DNA from: Pseudomonas chlororaphis
Lineage (GTDB): Bacteria > Pseudomonadota > Gammaproteobacteria > Pseudomonadales > Pseudomonadaceae
Length of the DNA: 64,000 bases
Direction: 5' to 3'
Assembly: GCF_000783395.1 (NCBI RefSeq)
Contig: NZ_JSFK01000021.1
Location: 95,240 to 159,239 of the forward strand
Shown here: positions 8,439 to 16,979 of the stretch, piece after piece
Position numbering within the stretch: position 1 is the stretch's first letter
Layout of the letters: each line of letters starts with the position of its first letter
The notes under the pieces: model-generated
Databases searched by the model: none
What the model saw: only the letters and a program-made list of their open reading frames with translations
Told to the model about the DNA's origin: nothing
Translations under genes and position numbers: made by a program

Positions 8439-9899
8439 ATGATCAAATCGTTGCGTCCTCTTCTTCTCGCCGGCCTTCTTCTGCCGCTGGCTCTGCCTGT
8501 TTCTGCTGCCACTATCAATACTTCCCTGACTCCCAACGTTGAAAAAGCCCTCAAGGCGAGCAAATTGCAGCCCAGCGCCCTGTCGCTGGTGATGGTGCCG
8601 CTGGACGGCCCGGGCACGCCGACCGTGTTCAACGCCGACGTGTCGGTCAACCCGGCCTCGACCATGAAACTGGTGACCACCTACGCGGCGCTGGAAATGC
8701 TCGGCCCCAATCATCAGTGGAAAACCGAGTTCTACACCGACGGCGACCTGAACGGCGGCATCCTCAACGGCAACCTCTACCTCAAGGGCGGCGGTGATCC
8801 AAAGCTGAACATGGAAAAGCTCTGGCTGCTGATGCGCGACCTGCGCGCCAATGGCGTAACGCAAATCACCGGTGATCTGATCCTCGACCGCAACTTCTTC
8901 GTGCAGCCAGTGCTGCCGGAATTCAACGATGACGGCAATGACGAGAACAAACCGTTCCTGGTCAAACCCGACTCGCTGCTGGTCAACCTCAAGGCCCTGC
9001 GCTTTGTTGCCCGTAACGATAACGGCCGGGTGCTGATCTCGGTAGAGCCGCCGATTGCCAGCGTGCGCATCGAAAACACTGTCAAAGCGCTGCCTTCCAA
9101 ACAATGCACCGGCGGTGTGCGCTACAACCCGGTGCCGCAGGCCGATGGCAGCGTGACCGTGACCGTAGCAGGCCAGTTGGGCGAAGGCTGCAGCTCGCAG
9201 ACTTATCTGTCGCTGCTCGATCACGCGACCTACACCGCCGGCGCCGTGCGCGCAATCTGGAAAGAACTGGGTGGCAGCATTCAGGGCAAGGACCGTCTGG
9301 CCTCGACACCGGGCAACGCCAAACTGCTCGCGCGTGCCTACTCGCCGGATCTGGCGGAGATCATCCGCGACATCAATAAATACAGTAACAACACCATGGC
9401 CCAGCAGTTGTTCCTGAGCCTTGGACAGAAATTCCGTAATGACGCCGACGGCGACGACGCCAAGGCAGCACAGCGTGTGGTGCGTCAGTGGATGGCGAAA
9501 AAGGGCATCACCGCGCCGCATCTGGTGATGGAGAACGGCTCCGGTTTGTCGCGTGCCGAACGGGTCAGCGCCCGCGAGATGGCGAGCATGCTGCAAGCCG
9601 CCTGGCACAGCCCGTATGCGGCGGAATACATCAGCTCGCTGCCGATTGCCGGTACCGACGGAACCATGCGCAAGCGTCTGAAGACTACGGCGATGCGCGG
9701 TGAGGCGCACGTCAAGACCGGCACCCTGAACACCGTGCGCGCGATCGCCGGCTTCAGCCGTGACGTCAATGGCAATACCTGGGCGGTGGTGGCGATCCTC
9801 AATGACAAGGCGCCGTTTGGTGCATCGTCGGTGCTGGATCAGGTGCTGCTGGATCTGTACAAACAGCCGAAACTGGCGCAGACCGCTTCGGTTCTGTAA
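8439..9899 (+). CDS. dacB: D-alanyl-D-alanine carboxypeptidase/endopeptidase, PBP4 class
   Basis: A 486-residue periplasmic serine hydrolase of peptidase family S13 that trims or opens peptidoglycan cross-links. A signal peptide is visible at residues 1-23 (LLLAGLLLPLALPVSAA). The three penicilloyl-serine transferase motifs are present: STMK at about 74-77 in NPASTMKL, SNN at about 316-318 in KYSNNTMAQ, and KTG at about 426-428 in HVKTGTL. Length fits DacB. It is monocistronic, divergent from yggL and followed by a REP pair. The start ATG has only a weak Shine-Dalgarno sequence. Confidence 0.95.
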   Translation: MIKSLRPLLLAGLLLPLALPVSAATINTSLTPNVEKALKASKLQPSALSLVMVPLDGPGTPTVFNADVSVNPASTMKLVTTYAALEMLGPNHQWKTEFYTDGDLNGGILNGNLYLKGGGDPKLNMEKLWLLMRDLRANGVTQITGDLILDRNFFVQPVLPEFNDDGNDENKPFLVKPDSLLVNLKALRFVARNDNGRVLISVEPPIASVRIENTVKALPSKQCTGGVRYNPVPQADGSVTVTVAGQLGEGCSSQTYLSLLDHATYTAGAVRAIWKELGGSIQGKDRLASTPGNAKLLARAYSPDLAEIIRDINKYSNNTMAQQLFLSLGQKFRNDADGDDAKAAQRVVRQWMAKKGITAPHLVMENGSGLSRAERVSAREMASMLQAAWHSPYAAEYISSLPIAGTDGTMRKRLKTTAMRGEAHVKTGTLNTVRAIAGFSRDVNGNTWAVVAILNDKAPFGASSVLDQVLLDLYKQPKLAQTASVL

Positions 9900-9924
9900 C
9901 GCCGTTCAGGCAACATCACAAAAA

Positions 9925-10018
9925 CCTGTGGGAGCTGGCTTGCCAGCGATTGCGGAATGTCAGCCACTGAATATGCTGACTGAAATGACGCTATCGCTGG
10001 CAAGCCAGCTCCCACAGG
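9925..10018. repeat. REP inverted pair between dacB and the diguanylate cyclase gene
   Basis: CCTGTGGGAGCTGGCTTGCC and its complement face each other over about 40 nt. It lies between two convergent genes and probably serves as their 3' boundary. Confidence 0.92.
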
Positions 10019-10036
10019 GGTTGCGGCGTATTGAAG

Positions 10037-12418
10037 TCAGCTCATCTGCTCGACCCGATCACGCCCGCGCTGCTTTGCCATATACACACCCGAATCCGCC
10101 CTCAGCAACAGTGCATCCGCGCCCTCCCCCGGTCGCCAACTGGCGATACCGAAACTCGCGGTCACCACGCCGACCACATCCACTGGCGCACTGCGCAAAC
10201 CCTGCCACAACTCAACCGCCAGCATGTACGCGTGCTCGCCGTCGATGTCAGGGCACAGCACCATGAATTCCTCGCCGCCCAAGCGACAGAACACATCGGT
10301 ACGCCGCAAACGATGGCCAATGCGCTCGCACACCGCTTGCAGCACCCGGTCGCCGACAGCGTGGCCATACTGATCGTTGATGCGTTTGAAGTGATCGATG
10401 TCGAGCATGATCACCGACAACTCACCGCCGCCGCGCTCGACCCGGGCCATTTCCGTGGTCAGGCGTTCCTGGAAGTAACGGCGGTTATGGATGCCGGTCA
10501 GCGAATCGGTCACCGACAGCGCGCGCAGTTCTTCTTCCACGCGCTTGAGGTCGGAAATGTCCGAGATATAGCCGTGCCACAGCACCCCACCGCCCGGCAG
10601 CTCTTCCGGCGTCGCCTCGCCGCGCACCCAGCGCAGGCCGCGCTCGGGCAGTTGCACGCGGTATTCCTCGCGCCACGGACTGAGGCTGTCGGCCGAGGCG
10701 CGAATCGAGGACCGCACGCGAGTAATGTCTTGCGGATGAATACGCGTGAAGATCGCTTCGGCGTTGAGCAGCAGCACGTCCGGCTCCAATTCGTAGATCT
10801 CGCGGATGCCGTCGCTGGCGTAGATCACACTGAAGCGCCCGTCGAATTCCATCTTGAATTGATAGATGCCACCGGGCACGTGGGCACTGAGTTTCTTCAG
10901 CAACACATCCCGCGCCGCCAGCACCTCGTGCACGCGCTTGCGCTCGGTGATGTCGATGCAGATCGCCAGGTGCCCGACCCACAACCCCTGCTCATCCAGC
11001 ACCGGCGTGGCGAGCATGTTCACCGGCAGATGGCTGCCATCGCTGCGCACCAGCGTCCACTCGCGGGCCTCATGGCCGCCGACTTCGCCGCCCTCGACGA
11101 GCATCGCGTGGCAAGTCGGGATGCTTTTACCGTAGCGCGCACTCAATTCGGCAGCGCGTGCCGTCAGCTCGCGGGGCAGGTGCAGGTTTTCCAGGGTCAT
11201 GTGCCCGACGACATCGGCGCTGCTGTAGCCGAGCATTTGTTCGGCACCGGGGTTGAAGGTGTTGATCACCCCGCGCAGGTCGGTGGCGATGATCGCCACC
11301 TGCGTCGCCGCATTCAACACGCCGCGCAACTGGCCGTGGGTGCCACGCAGTTCCTGTTCGCTGGCGTGCAACTCCTGCGTGCGCAGCTCGACCATGCGCA
11401 AGGCGCGCTGACGCTGACTGACCAACACGTAGAGCAAGGCGCTGAGCAGCAGACTGAGCAAGCCCCCCAGAATGATCACACTGCCGACCGACGAATGGTT
11501 GGCCTGAACGAAGGCGTCGCTCGGCAGAATATCGACCTGATAGTCGTGATCGGCCATGCGCAGTAACCGCGTGGCCGACAGGTCGCTCGGTGCCGGATCG
11601 TTGGTCGACTCGAACAACACTTCGTGCTGATCATTGGTCGACATGTCGAGAATGCGCACCGACAGATAGTCATGGAAAGCGTCCGGCAAACCGTCGGCCA
11701 GCAACTGACGCATGCTGATCACCGCCATCACGTAGCCAAAGGATTGGCGCTCGCCACTGCGGCTCACCGGCGCCACCAGCAGCACGCCGCGCGCGTAGGA
11801 CGGCTCAATGCTGACCAGGTGCATCGGTTGCGACACCGCCAGTGCGCCGAGCTTGTCGGCCCGTTGCAGCGTGTCGCGACGCAAAGGTTGCGCCAGCAGG
11901 TCATAACCCAACGGTGAGCCGAGTCGACTCTGCGTCTGGCTATAGAGCACCGGCACGTATTCATCGCGCAGGCCAGCCAGTTGCAGCTCGCCCTGCGCAT
12001 TCAGCTCACGGATCGTGAAGTTGCTCAGGCCTTCGTCACGCACCTGCTGCTCGAACGCAGCGCGCTCGGCACCCTTGACCTTGAGGGCAAACGAATAGGC
12101 CTGGGTACGCATCAATAAGGGTTGGGTGTAACCGTCGAACTCGGCGCGGGACACCGATTCGGAGTTGGCGAAGAAGCGGCGCAGGCCGTCGAGGCGTTGT
12201 TCCTGATCCTGAAAGCGTTCTTCGATGCGGGTGTAACGTTCGTTGGCCAGCAGTTGAAAACGCTGACGGGTCTGTTGCTGGAACTGATTGAGGGTGGCCC
12301 AGGCGAGCAGCCCCGTGAGAATTCCGCCGGCGAGCAATACCAGCAGCGCGACCAGCCAGGCCGAGACGTCTTCGCTGATGAAACCCAGAATCTTTGGGCG
12401 CACGGGGTGCAACGACAT
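10037..12418 (-). CDS. Membrane diguanylate cyclase with CHASE, PAS and GGDEF domains
   Basis: A 793-residue signalling protein predicted to make cyclic di-GMP. Order: TM1 (about residues 19-42), a periplasmic CHASE-type sensor (about 45-300), TM2 (about 310-335), a coiled linker, PAS domain (about 360-470, with GVINTFNPGAEQMLGYS), a second PAS/PAC (about 500-610), and GGDEF (about 625-793). The active site reads GGEEF at about 713-717, and an RRTD product-inhibition site lies five residues upstream, so the enzyme should be active and feedback-inhibited. No EAL domain follows. It stands alone; the sensed ligand is unknown. Confidence 0.92.
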   Translation of the reverse strand: MSLHPVRPKILGFISEDVSAWLVALLVLLAGGILTGLLAWATLNQFQQQTRQRFQLLANERYTRIEERFQDQEQRLDGLRRFFANSESVSRAEFDGYTQPLLMRTQAYSFALKVKGAERAAFEQQVRDEGLSNFTIRELNAQGELQLAGLRDEYVPVLYSQTQSRLGSPLGYDLLAQPLRRDTLQRADKLGALAVSQPMHLVSIEPSYARGVLLVAPVSRSGERQSFGYVMAVISMRQLLADGLPDAFHDYLSVRILDMSTNDQHEVLFESTNDPAPSDLSATRLLRMADHDYQVDILPSDAFVQANHSSVGSVIILGGLLSLLLSALLYVLVSQRQRALRMVELRTQELHASEQELRGTHGQLRGVLNAATQVAIIATDLRGVINTFNPGAEQMLGYSSADVVGHMTLENLHLPRELTARAAELSARYGKSIPTCHAMLVEGGEVGGHEAREWTLVRSDGSHLPVNMLATPVLDEQGLWVGHLAICIDITERKRVHEVLAARDVLLKKLSAHVPGGIYQFKMEFDGRFSVIYASDGIREIYELEPDVLLLNAEAIFTRIHPQDITRVRSSIRASADSLSPWREEYRVQLPERGLRWVRGEATPEELPGGGVLWHGYISDISDLKRVEEELRALSVTDSLTGIHNRRYFQERLTTEMARVERGGGELSVIMLDIDHFKRINDQYGHAVGDRVLQAVCERIGHRLRRTDVFCRLGGEEFMVLCPDIDGEHAYMLAVELWQGLRSAPVDVVGVVTASFGIASWRPGEGADALLLRADSGVYMAKQRGRDRVEQMS

Positions 12419-12424
12419 AAAGAC

Positions 12425-12478
12425 AACTCACACTACGCCAGCATTTACGGGAAAACCCCATTGACCGTGTGTGAGTTA
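12425..12478. repeat. Inverted repeat just upstream of the diguanylate cyclase gene
   Basis: AACTCACAC (12425-12433) and its perfect complement GTGTGAGTT (12470-12478) lie 36 nt apart, 6 nt before the start codon on the minus strand. In the mRNA leader this could form a stem near the ribosome binding site, or be a protein-binding site. Confidence 0.55.
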
Positions 12479-12512
12479 TAGCTATTAGCCACTAATTTAG
12501 CTAGCGCGGGCA

Positions 12513-12550
12513 GATCCACGGAGCCTTTAAAAATCAAGGCTCTGTGGATC
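12513..12550. repeat. 15-bp stem-loop after rlmL
   Basis: GATCCACGGAGCCTT and AAGGCTCTGTGGATC pair with one G-T wobble around an 8-nt A/T-rich loop. It follows the rlmL stop by 15 nt but has no clear U tract, so it is a possible 3' stabiliser or weak terminator. Confidence 0.6.
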
Positions 12551-12565
12551 CAATTGCGCAAAGCG

Positions 12566-14836
12566 TCAACGAGCCGTGATTTTCCAGGCGCGGTGGATCT
12601 TGGTGTTGCGGGCGAAATCCGGATCGATGGTCTGCGCGCTGATTTCCTCGACCGCGTAACGCTCGGCGAGGTTTTCTTCCAACTGGAACTTGCGGAAGTT
12701 GTTGGAGAAATACAGCACACCACCGCTTGCCAGACGGGCCATGGCCAGGTCGATCAACTGCACCTGATCACGCTGTACGTCGAAGATGCCTTCCATCCGC
12801 TTGGAGTTGGAGAAGGTCGGCGGATCGATAAAGATCAGGTCGTACTCGTCGCGGCTGCTTTCCAGCCACGCCATCACATCGCCCTGCTCCAGACGGTTCT
12901 TGTCGGAGAAACCGTTCAGCGACAGGTTGCGACGCGCCCAGTCGAGGTAGGTTTTCGACAGGTCAACGCTGGTGGTGCTGCGCGCGCCGCCCTTGGCCGC
13001 GTGCACGCTGGCGGTCGCGGTGTAGCAGAACAGATTGAGGAAGCGCTTGCCGGCAGCCTCTTTCTGAATGCGCATGCGCATCGGCCGATGATCAAGGAAC
13101 AGGCCGGTGTCGAGGTAGTCGGTGAGGTTGACCAGCAACTTCACGCCGCCCTCGCTGACTTCATTGAACTTGCCTTGCGCAGCCTGACGCTCGTACTGCT
13201 TGGTGCCGCTCTGGCGCTCGCGGCGTTTGACTACCACGCGGCTCTTGTCGACGTTCAGCGCCTGCGGAATGGCGGCCAAGGCGTCGAACATGCGCGCCGA
13301 GGCTTTTTCCGGATCGATGGACTTCGGTGCGGCGTATTCCTGGACGTGCACCCAATCGTGGTACAGGTCGATGGCCATCGCGTACTCAGGCATGTCGGCA
13401 TCGTAGACACGGTAGCAATCAATGCCTTCGCGCTTGACCCACTTGCCCATCGCCTTGAGGTTCTTTTGCAGGCGGTTGGCAAACATCTGCCCGCCTTCGC
13501 TCAAGCGTGGCTGCTCGATCACCGGTGCCGGGGCCGGCGTCGGTTTGATCGGGTTGCCGTTCTTGTTGAACTTGCGCTCTTGCGGCTCGTCCGGGGTCTG
13601 ATCGTAAGCCGCTTGCTCGCGCTCGGCCTGACGCTGTTCCGGGGTTCGACGCTCGCCAGTGACGAACTGGTCCGGCAGCACTTTGATCAACAGCAGCTTG
13701 CACGGCAGTGCGCCGTTCCAGAACGAATACTGCTTGTGGCTGCGGATGCCCATGCGCTTGCCCAGATCCGGCGCGCCGGTGAACACCGCCGCTTCCCAGT
13801 TCAGGCAGGCCTGACGCAGACGCTCGCCGAGGTTCTGGTAGAGGTACAACAGGCTGGCTTCGTCACCGAGACGCTCGCCGTACGGTGGGTTGCAGATCAC
13901 CAGACCTTTCTGGTTCTGGTCCGGACGCGGCTCGAAGGTCGCGACTTCGCCCTGGTAAATCTTGATCCACTCGCTCAGGCCGGCACGTTCAACGTTGTTG
14001 CGGCCTGGCTGAATCAGCCGTGGGTCAGCTTCGTAGCCACGAATCCACAACGGTGGCTTGGCCAGACCGGCAGCGGCACGCTCGACGGCCTCTTCATGGA
14101 GTTTTTTCCACAGCGCCGGGACGTGACCGAGCCACGCGGTAAAGCCCCACTGCTCACGACGCAGGTTCGGCGCCATGTCGGCGGCAATCATGCCGGCTTC
14201 GACGAGGAACGTACCGACACCGCACATCGGGTCAGCCAGCGCGCCGCCTTCGGCAGCAATGCGCGGCCAGCCGGAACGGATCAGGATCGCCGCCGCGAGG
14301 TTTTCCTTCAGCGGTGCAGCGCCCTGCTGCAGACGGTAACCGCGCTGATGCAGGCTGTGGCCGGAGAGGTCGAGGGAGAGAATCGCTTCGCCGCGATCCA
14401 GACGCAGGTGAATGCGCAGATCCGGGTTGAGTTTGTCGATCGACGGACGGTCACCCTGTGGGGTGCGCAGCTTGTCGACGATGGCGTCTTTGACTTTCAA
14501 GGCGCCGAAGTGGGTGTTGTCGATACCCGAGCCATGGCCACTGAATTCAACAGCCAAGGTGCCGTCGCTGAGCATGTGATCCTGCCAGTCGATGTCGAGC
14601 ACGCCGTGATACAGGTCTTCAGCGTCTTTCATCGGGAAACGCTTGAGCACCAGCAGCACGCGGTTGGCCAGACGCGACCAGAGGCACAGGCGATAAGCGG
14701 TTTCCATGGTCGCCATGCCACGCACGGCGGAAGTGTGCTCGCGCGCTTCTTCAAGGCCAAGCCCGACGGCTTCCTCGATGAGCAGGCCTTCAAGGCCTTT
14801 AGGGCAAGTGAGGAAGAGTTCGAAACGGTCGGACAT
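12566..14836 (-). CDS. rlmL: Bifunctional 23S rRNA methyltransferase RlmKL
   Basis: A 756-residue fusion enzyme that methylates 23S rRNA at G2445 (N2, N-terminal half) and G2069 (N7, C-terminal half). A THUMP RNA-binding region covers about 45-155, the first methyltransferase has NPPYGERLG at about 313, a charged linker rich in E, R and Q lies around 395-430, and the second methyltransferase has IDPPTFSNSKRM at about 670. Length agrees with gammaproteobacterial RlmL. It is transcribed alone; a 768-codon frame on the opposite strand is a shadow. Confidence 0.96.
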   Translation of the reverse strand: MSDRFELFLTCPKGLEGLLIEEAVGLGLEEAREHTSAVRGMATMETAYRLCLWSRLANRVLLVLKRFPMKDAEDLYHGVLDIDWQDHMLSDGTLAVEFSGHGSGIDNTHFGALKVKDAIVDKLRTPQGDRPSIDKLNPDLRIHLRLDRGEAILSLDLSGHSLHQRGYRLQQGAAPLKENLAAAILIRSGWPRIAAEGGALADPMCGVGTFLVEAGMIAADMAPNLRREQWGFTAWLGHVPALWKKLHEEAVERAAAGLAKPPLWIRGYEADPRLIQPGRNNVERAGLSEWIKIYQGEVATFEPRPDQNQKGLVICNPPYGERLGDEASLLYLYQNLGERLRQACLNWEAAVFTGAPDLGKRMGIRSHKQYSFWNGALPCKLLLIKVLPDQFVTGERRTPEQRQAEREQAAYDQTPDEPQERKFNKNGNPIKPTPAPAPVIEQPRLSEGGQMFANRLQKNLKAMGKWVKREGIDCYRVYDADMPEYAMAIDLYHDWVHVQEYAAPKSIDPEKASARMFDALAAIPQALNVDKSRVVVKRRERQSGTKQYERQAAQGKFNEVSEGGVKLLVNLTDYLDTGLFLDHRPMRMRIQKEAAGKRFLNLFCYTATASVHAAKGGARSTTSVDLSKTYLDWARRNLSLNGFSDKNRLEQGDVMAWLESSRDEYDLIFIDPPTFSNSKRMEGIFDVQRDQVQLIDLAMARLASGGVLYFSNNFRKFQLEENLAERYAVEEISAQTIDPDFARNTKIHRAWKITAR

Positions 14837-15368
14837 GGTATTTCCAGAGCCTTTGGCTAGTGAATCGGCAACGCATTGCCGATCCGGTTTTCAATCAGGC
14901 GCTTTTCTAAAAGAACGCCCGCGTGGCACGAAGGTGTGCCGTTCCATCCCCGCTGCTCGGGTTAAAAGAGCTTAGATGCCGGGACAGATAAAAAAGTTGA
15001 TGAAACAAAAAGTCTTAAAGCGACCCTTCGTCGCTTTATACCCCAGCGCAAACGTGGGTCATTCTCACTAAAGAATTAACCCCATCATCCAGCGCGGGGC
15101 CGATCATACCGGGGTTTGCTGAAAAACCGTGCATGAAACCCGTCGTTACTTATGGCTGTAGCACTAATTTCGTTACGTCCTTATGACAAAACGATCATTC
15201 CCTCGGTGTGACTCATTGGTTAGAACTGAACACAGGTTGACGTCGCAACGGCGTCAACACCTTGGCTCGCCACGCCGGCAGCGAGCCGCACCATGGCAGG
15301 TTTTTTCTGCCAGACCTCAGTTGAGGTCAACGCGACACAAAACAGTCAACAAGTGAGGGAAACACCCT
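14837..15368. other. Long intergenic region upstream of rmf
   Basis: This 532-nt gap between divergent rlmL and rmf contains no convincing protein gene. Several small hairpins are visible: AAAGCGACCCTTCGTCGCTTT (15017-15037), GTTGACG/CGTCAAC (15237-15259), TGGCAGG-T6-CTGCCA (about 15294-15312) and ACCTCAGTTGAGGT (15314-15327). The last three would lie in the rmf leader. No tRNA-like structure is seen. Confidence 0.6.
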
Positions 15369-15584
15369 ATGAGAAGACTTAAGCGTGATCCGTTGGAAAG
15401 AGCATTTTTGCGCGGATATCAATATGGCGTTGGTGGCAAATCCCGTGAGCTTTGCCCATTTACTCTACCGTCGGTACGCCAAGCCTGGATTAACGGCTGG
15501 CGAGAAGGACGCGGCGACAACTGGGACGGTATGACCGGCACTGCGGGAATCCACAGACTCAACGAACTTCACGCCGTCGGCTGA
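15369..15584 (+). CDS. rmf: Ribosome modulation factor
   Basis: A 71-residue basic protein, MRRLKRDPLERAFLRGYQYG at the N terminus, with GRSRELCP-like and WINGWREGR segments diagnostic of Rmf. It dimerises 70S ribosomes into inactive 100S particles in stationary phase. AGTGAGGGAAACACCCT precedes the ATG. It is monocistronic with its own terminator and an unusually long upstream region. Confidence 0.95.
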   Translation: MRRLKRDPLERAFLRGYQYGVGGKSRELCPFTLPSVRQAWINGWREGRGDNWDGMTGTAGIHRLNELHAVG

Positions 15585-15669
15585 CACAGGGCATTTATTC
15601 CGACACGACAATCTGAATTTGTAACGACTTACCATGCACGTCCTTCCCGGACGGCGGGCTGCGGCCCAG

Positions 15670-15695
15670 GGGCTCCTTCGAGGAGCCCTTTTTTA
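15670..15695 (+). terminator. Intrinsic terminator after rmf
   Basis: GGGCTCC, loop TTCGA, GGAGCCC followed by six T residues. It ends the rmf transcript 85 nt after the stop and lies before the convergent pyrD. Confidence 0.92.
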
Positions 15696-15733
15696 TGCCC
15701 GCCAGACTGAGGCACATCTCATGTAGGACCGGG

Positions 15734-16756
15734 TTATTTTCGGAGGGCGGCGATCGCGTCTACCGATTCACGAATCAGCGCCGGGCCTTTATAGATAAAG
15801 CCAGAGTAGATCTGCACCAGGCTCGCACCGGCCAGAATCTTCTCAGCCGCATGCTTGCCTTCAGTAATCCCACCAGCAGCAATGATCGGCAAACGCCCAG
15901 CCAATTCACCGGCCAGCACCTTCACGGTATTGGTACTCTTCTCACGCACCGGCGCGCCAGACAAACCGCCCGCCTCGTCGCCATGTTCCATGCCTTCAAC
16001 GCCAACCCGGCTCAGCGTGGTGTTGGTCGCGATCACCGCGTCCATCCCGGTTTCGATCAGTGCCTGCGCCACCTGCGCGGTTTCTTCATCGGTCATGTCC
16101 GGCGCGATCTTGATCGCCAGCGGCACATGCTTGCCGTGACGCAGGGCCAGTTCGGCGCGACGTGTGGCCAGATCGGCGAGCAACTGCTTGAGCGAATCAC
16201 CGAACTGCAGGCTGCGCAGGCCCGGGGTGTTCGGCGAACTGACGTTGACCGTCACGTAGCTGGCGTGGGCGTAAATCTTGTCCAGGCAGATCAGGTAATC
16301 GTCGACCGCGCGTTCAACCGGGGTATCGAAGTTCTTGCCGATATTGATGCCCAGCACGCCTTTGTACTTAGCCGCCGCCACCCGTGCCAACAGGTTATCG
16401 ACACCGAGGTTGTTGAAGCCCATGCGGTTGATGATCGCCTCGGCTTCCGGCAGGCGGAAGATCCGTGGTTTCGGGTTGCCCGGCTGCGGACGCGGGGTCA
16501 CCGTGCCGATTTCAACAAAGCCGAAACCCAGTTGCGCGAAGCCATCGATGGCCGCGCCATTCTTGTCCAGACCGGCCGCCAGACCCACCGGGTTCGGGAA
16601 TTCGAGGCCCATGACCGCCACCGGTTTCTTCGCCGGCGCCTTGCACAGCAAGCCATTGAGGCCCAAACGCCCACCCGCGCCGATCAGATCCAGCGACAGA
16701 TCGTGGGAGGTTTCCGGGGAAAGTTTGAACAACAGCTGACGGGCCAGGGAATACAT
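15734..16756 (-). CDS. pyrD: Dihydroorotate dehydrogenase (quinone), class 2
   Basis: A 340-residue FMN enzyme of pyrimidine synthesis that passes electrons to ubiquinone at the inner membrane. The N-terminal helix region MYSLARQLLFKLSPETSHDL is the membrane-association segment of class 2 enzymes. NVSSPNTPGLR carries the catalytic serine that distinguishes class 2 from class 1, and GAGASLVQIYSGFIYKGP-like phosphate-binding sequence is near the C terminus. The ATG at 16756 gives the normal length; the open frame extends a further 115 codons without family similarity. Confidence 0.96.
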   Translation of the reverse strand: MYSLARQLLFKLSPETSHDLSLDLIGAGGRLGLNGLLCKAPAKKPVAVMGLEFPNPVGLAAGLDKNGAAIDGFAQLGFGFVEIGTVTPRPQPGNPKPRIFRLPEAEAIINRMGFNNLGVDNLLARVAAAKYKGVLGINIGKNFDTPVERAVDDYLICLDKIYAHASYVTVNVSSPNTPGLRSLQFGDSLKQLLADLATRRAELALRHGKHVPLAIKIAPDMTDEETAQVAQALIETGMDAVIATNTTLSRVGVEGMEHGDEAGGLSGAPVREKSTNTVKVLAGELAGRLPIIAAGGITEGKHAAEKILAGASLVQIYSGFIYKGPALIRESVDAIAALRK

Positions 16757-16846
16757 GGGCGGCGATGACTCGGGCGGCGAAAAGAGGCGGCGATTATAGC
16801 CGGGCATCGACCTGCCGCGCGAGGCGCACGCGCAAATCACTGGCAG

Positions 16847-16862
16847 TGGCATATGCCTTGCA
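16847..16862 (+). promoter_or_regulatory. Candidate sigma-54 promoter upstream of nasS
   Basis: TGGCATATGCCTTGCA matches the TGGCAC-N5-TTGCA consensus with one difference, and the invariant GG and GC are 10 nt apart. The start site would be near 16873, about 107 nt before nasS. No clear NtrC site was found by eye. Confidence 0.55.
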
Positions 16863-16979
16863 CCCTCCTTGACTATCAGCGCGCAGGCCAATGACGGCAG
16901 GCGGGCAAGGACAATGGCGTCGTCCCGGGTTTTGCCTGCGCAAAGTCCGCGACGGCGCTTTTTTTCGAGGTAGCGTTGG

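Noticed and set aside
10031..11566. 511-codon frame opposite the diguanylate cyclase gene
   Set aside because: Begins inside a REP element and lies antisense to GGDEF/PAS coding sequence.
12513..12550. 15-bp inverted repeat considered as an insertion-sequence end
   Set aside because: No transposase, no second end and no target duplication nearby.
12554..14860. 768-codon frame opposite rlmL
   Set aside because: Antisense shadow; no domain recognised and rlmL has all motifs.
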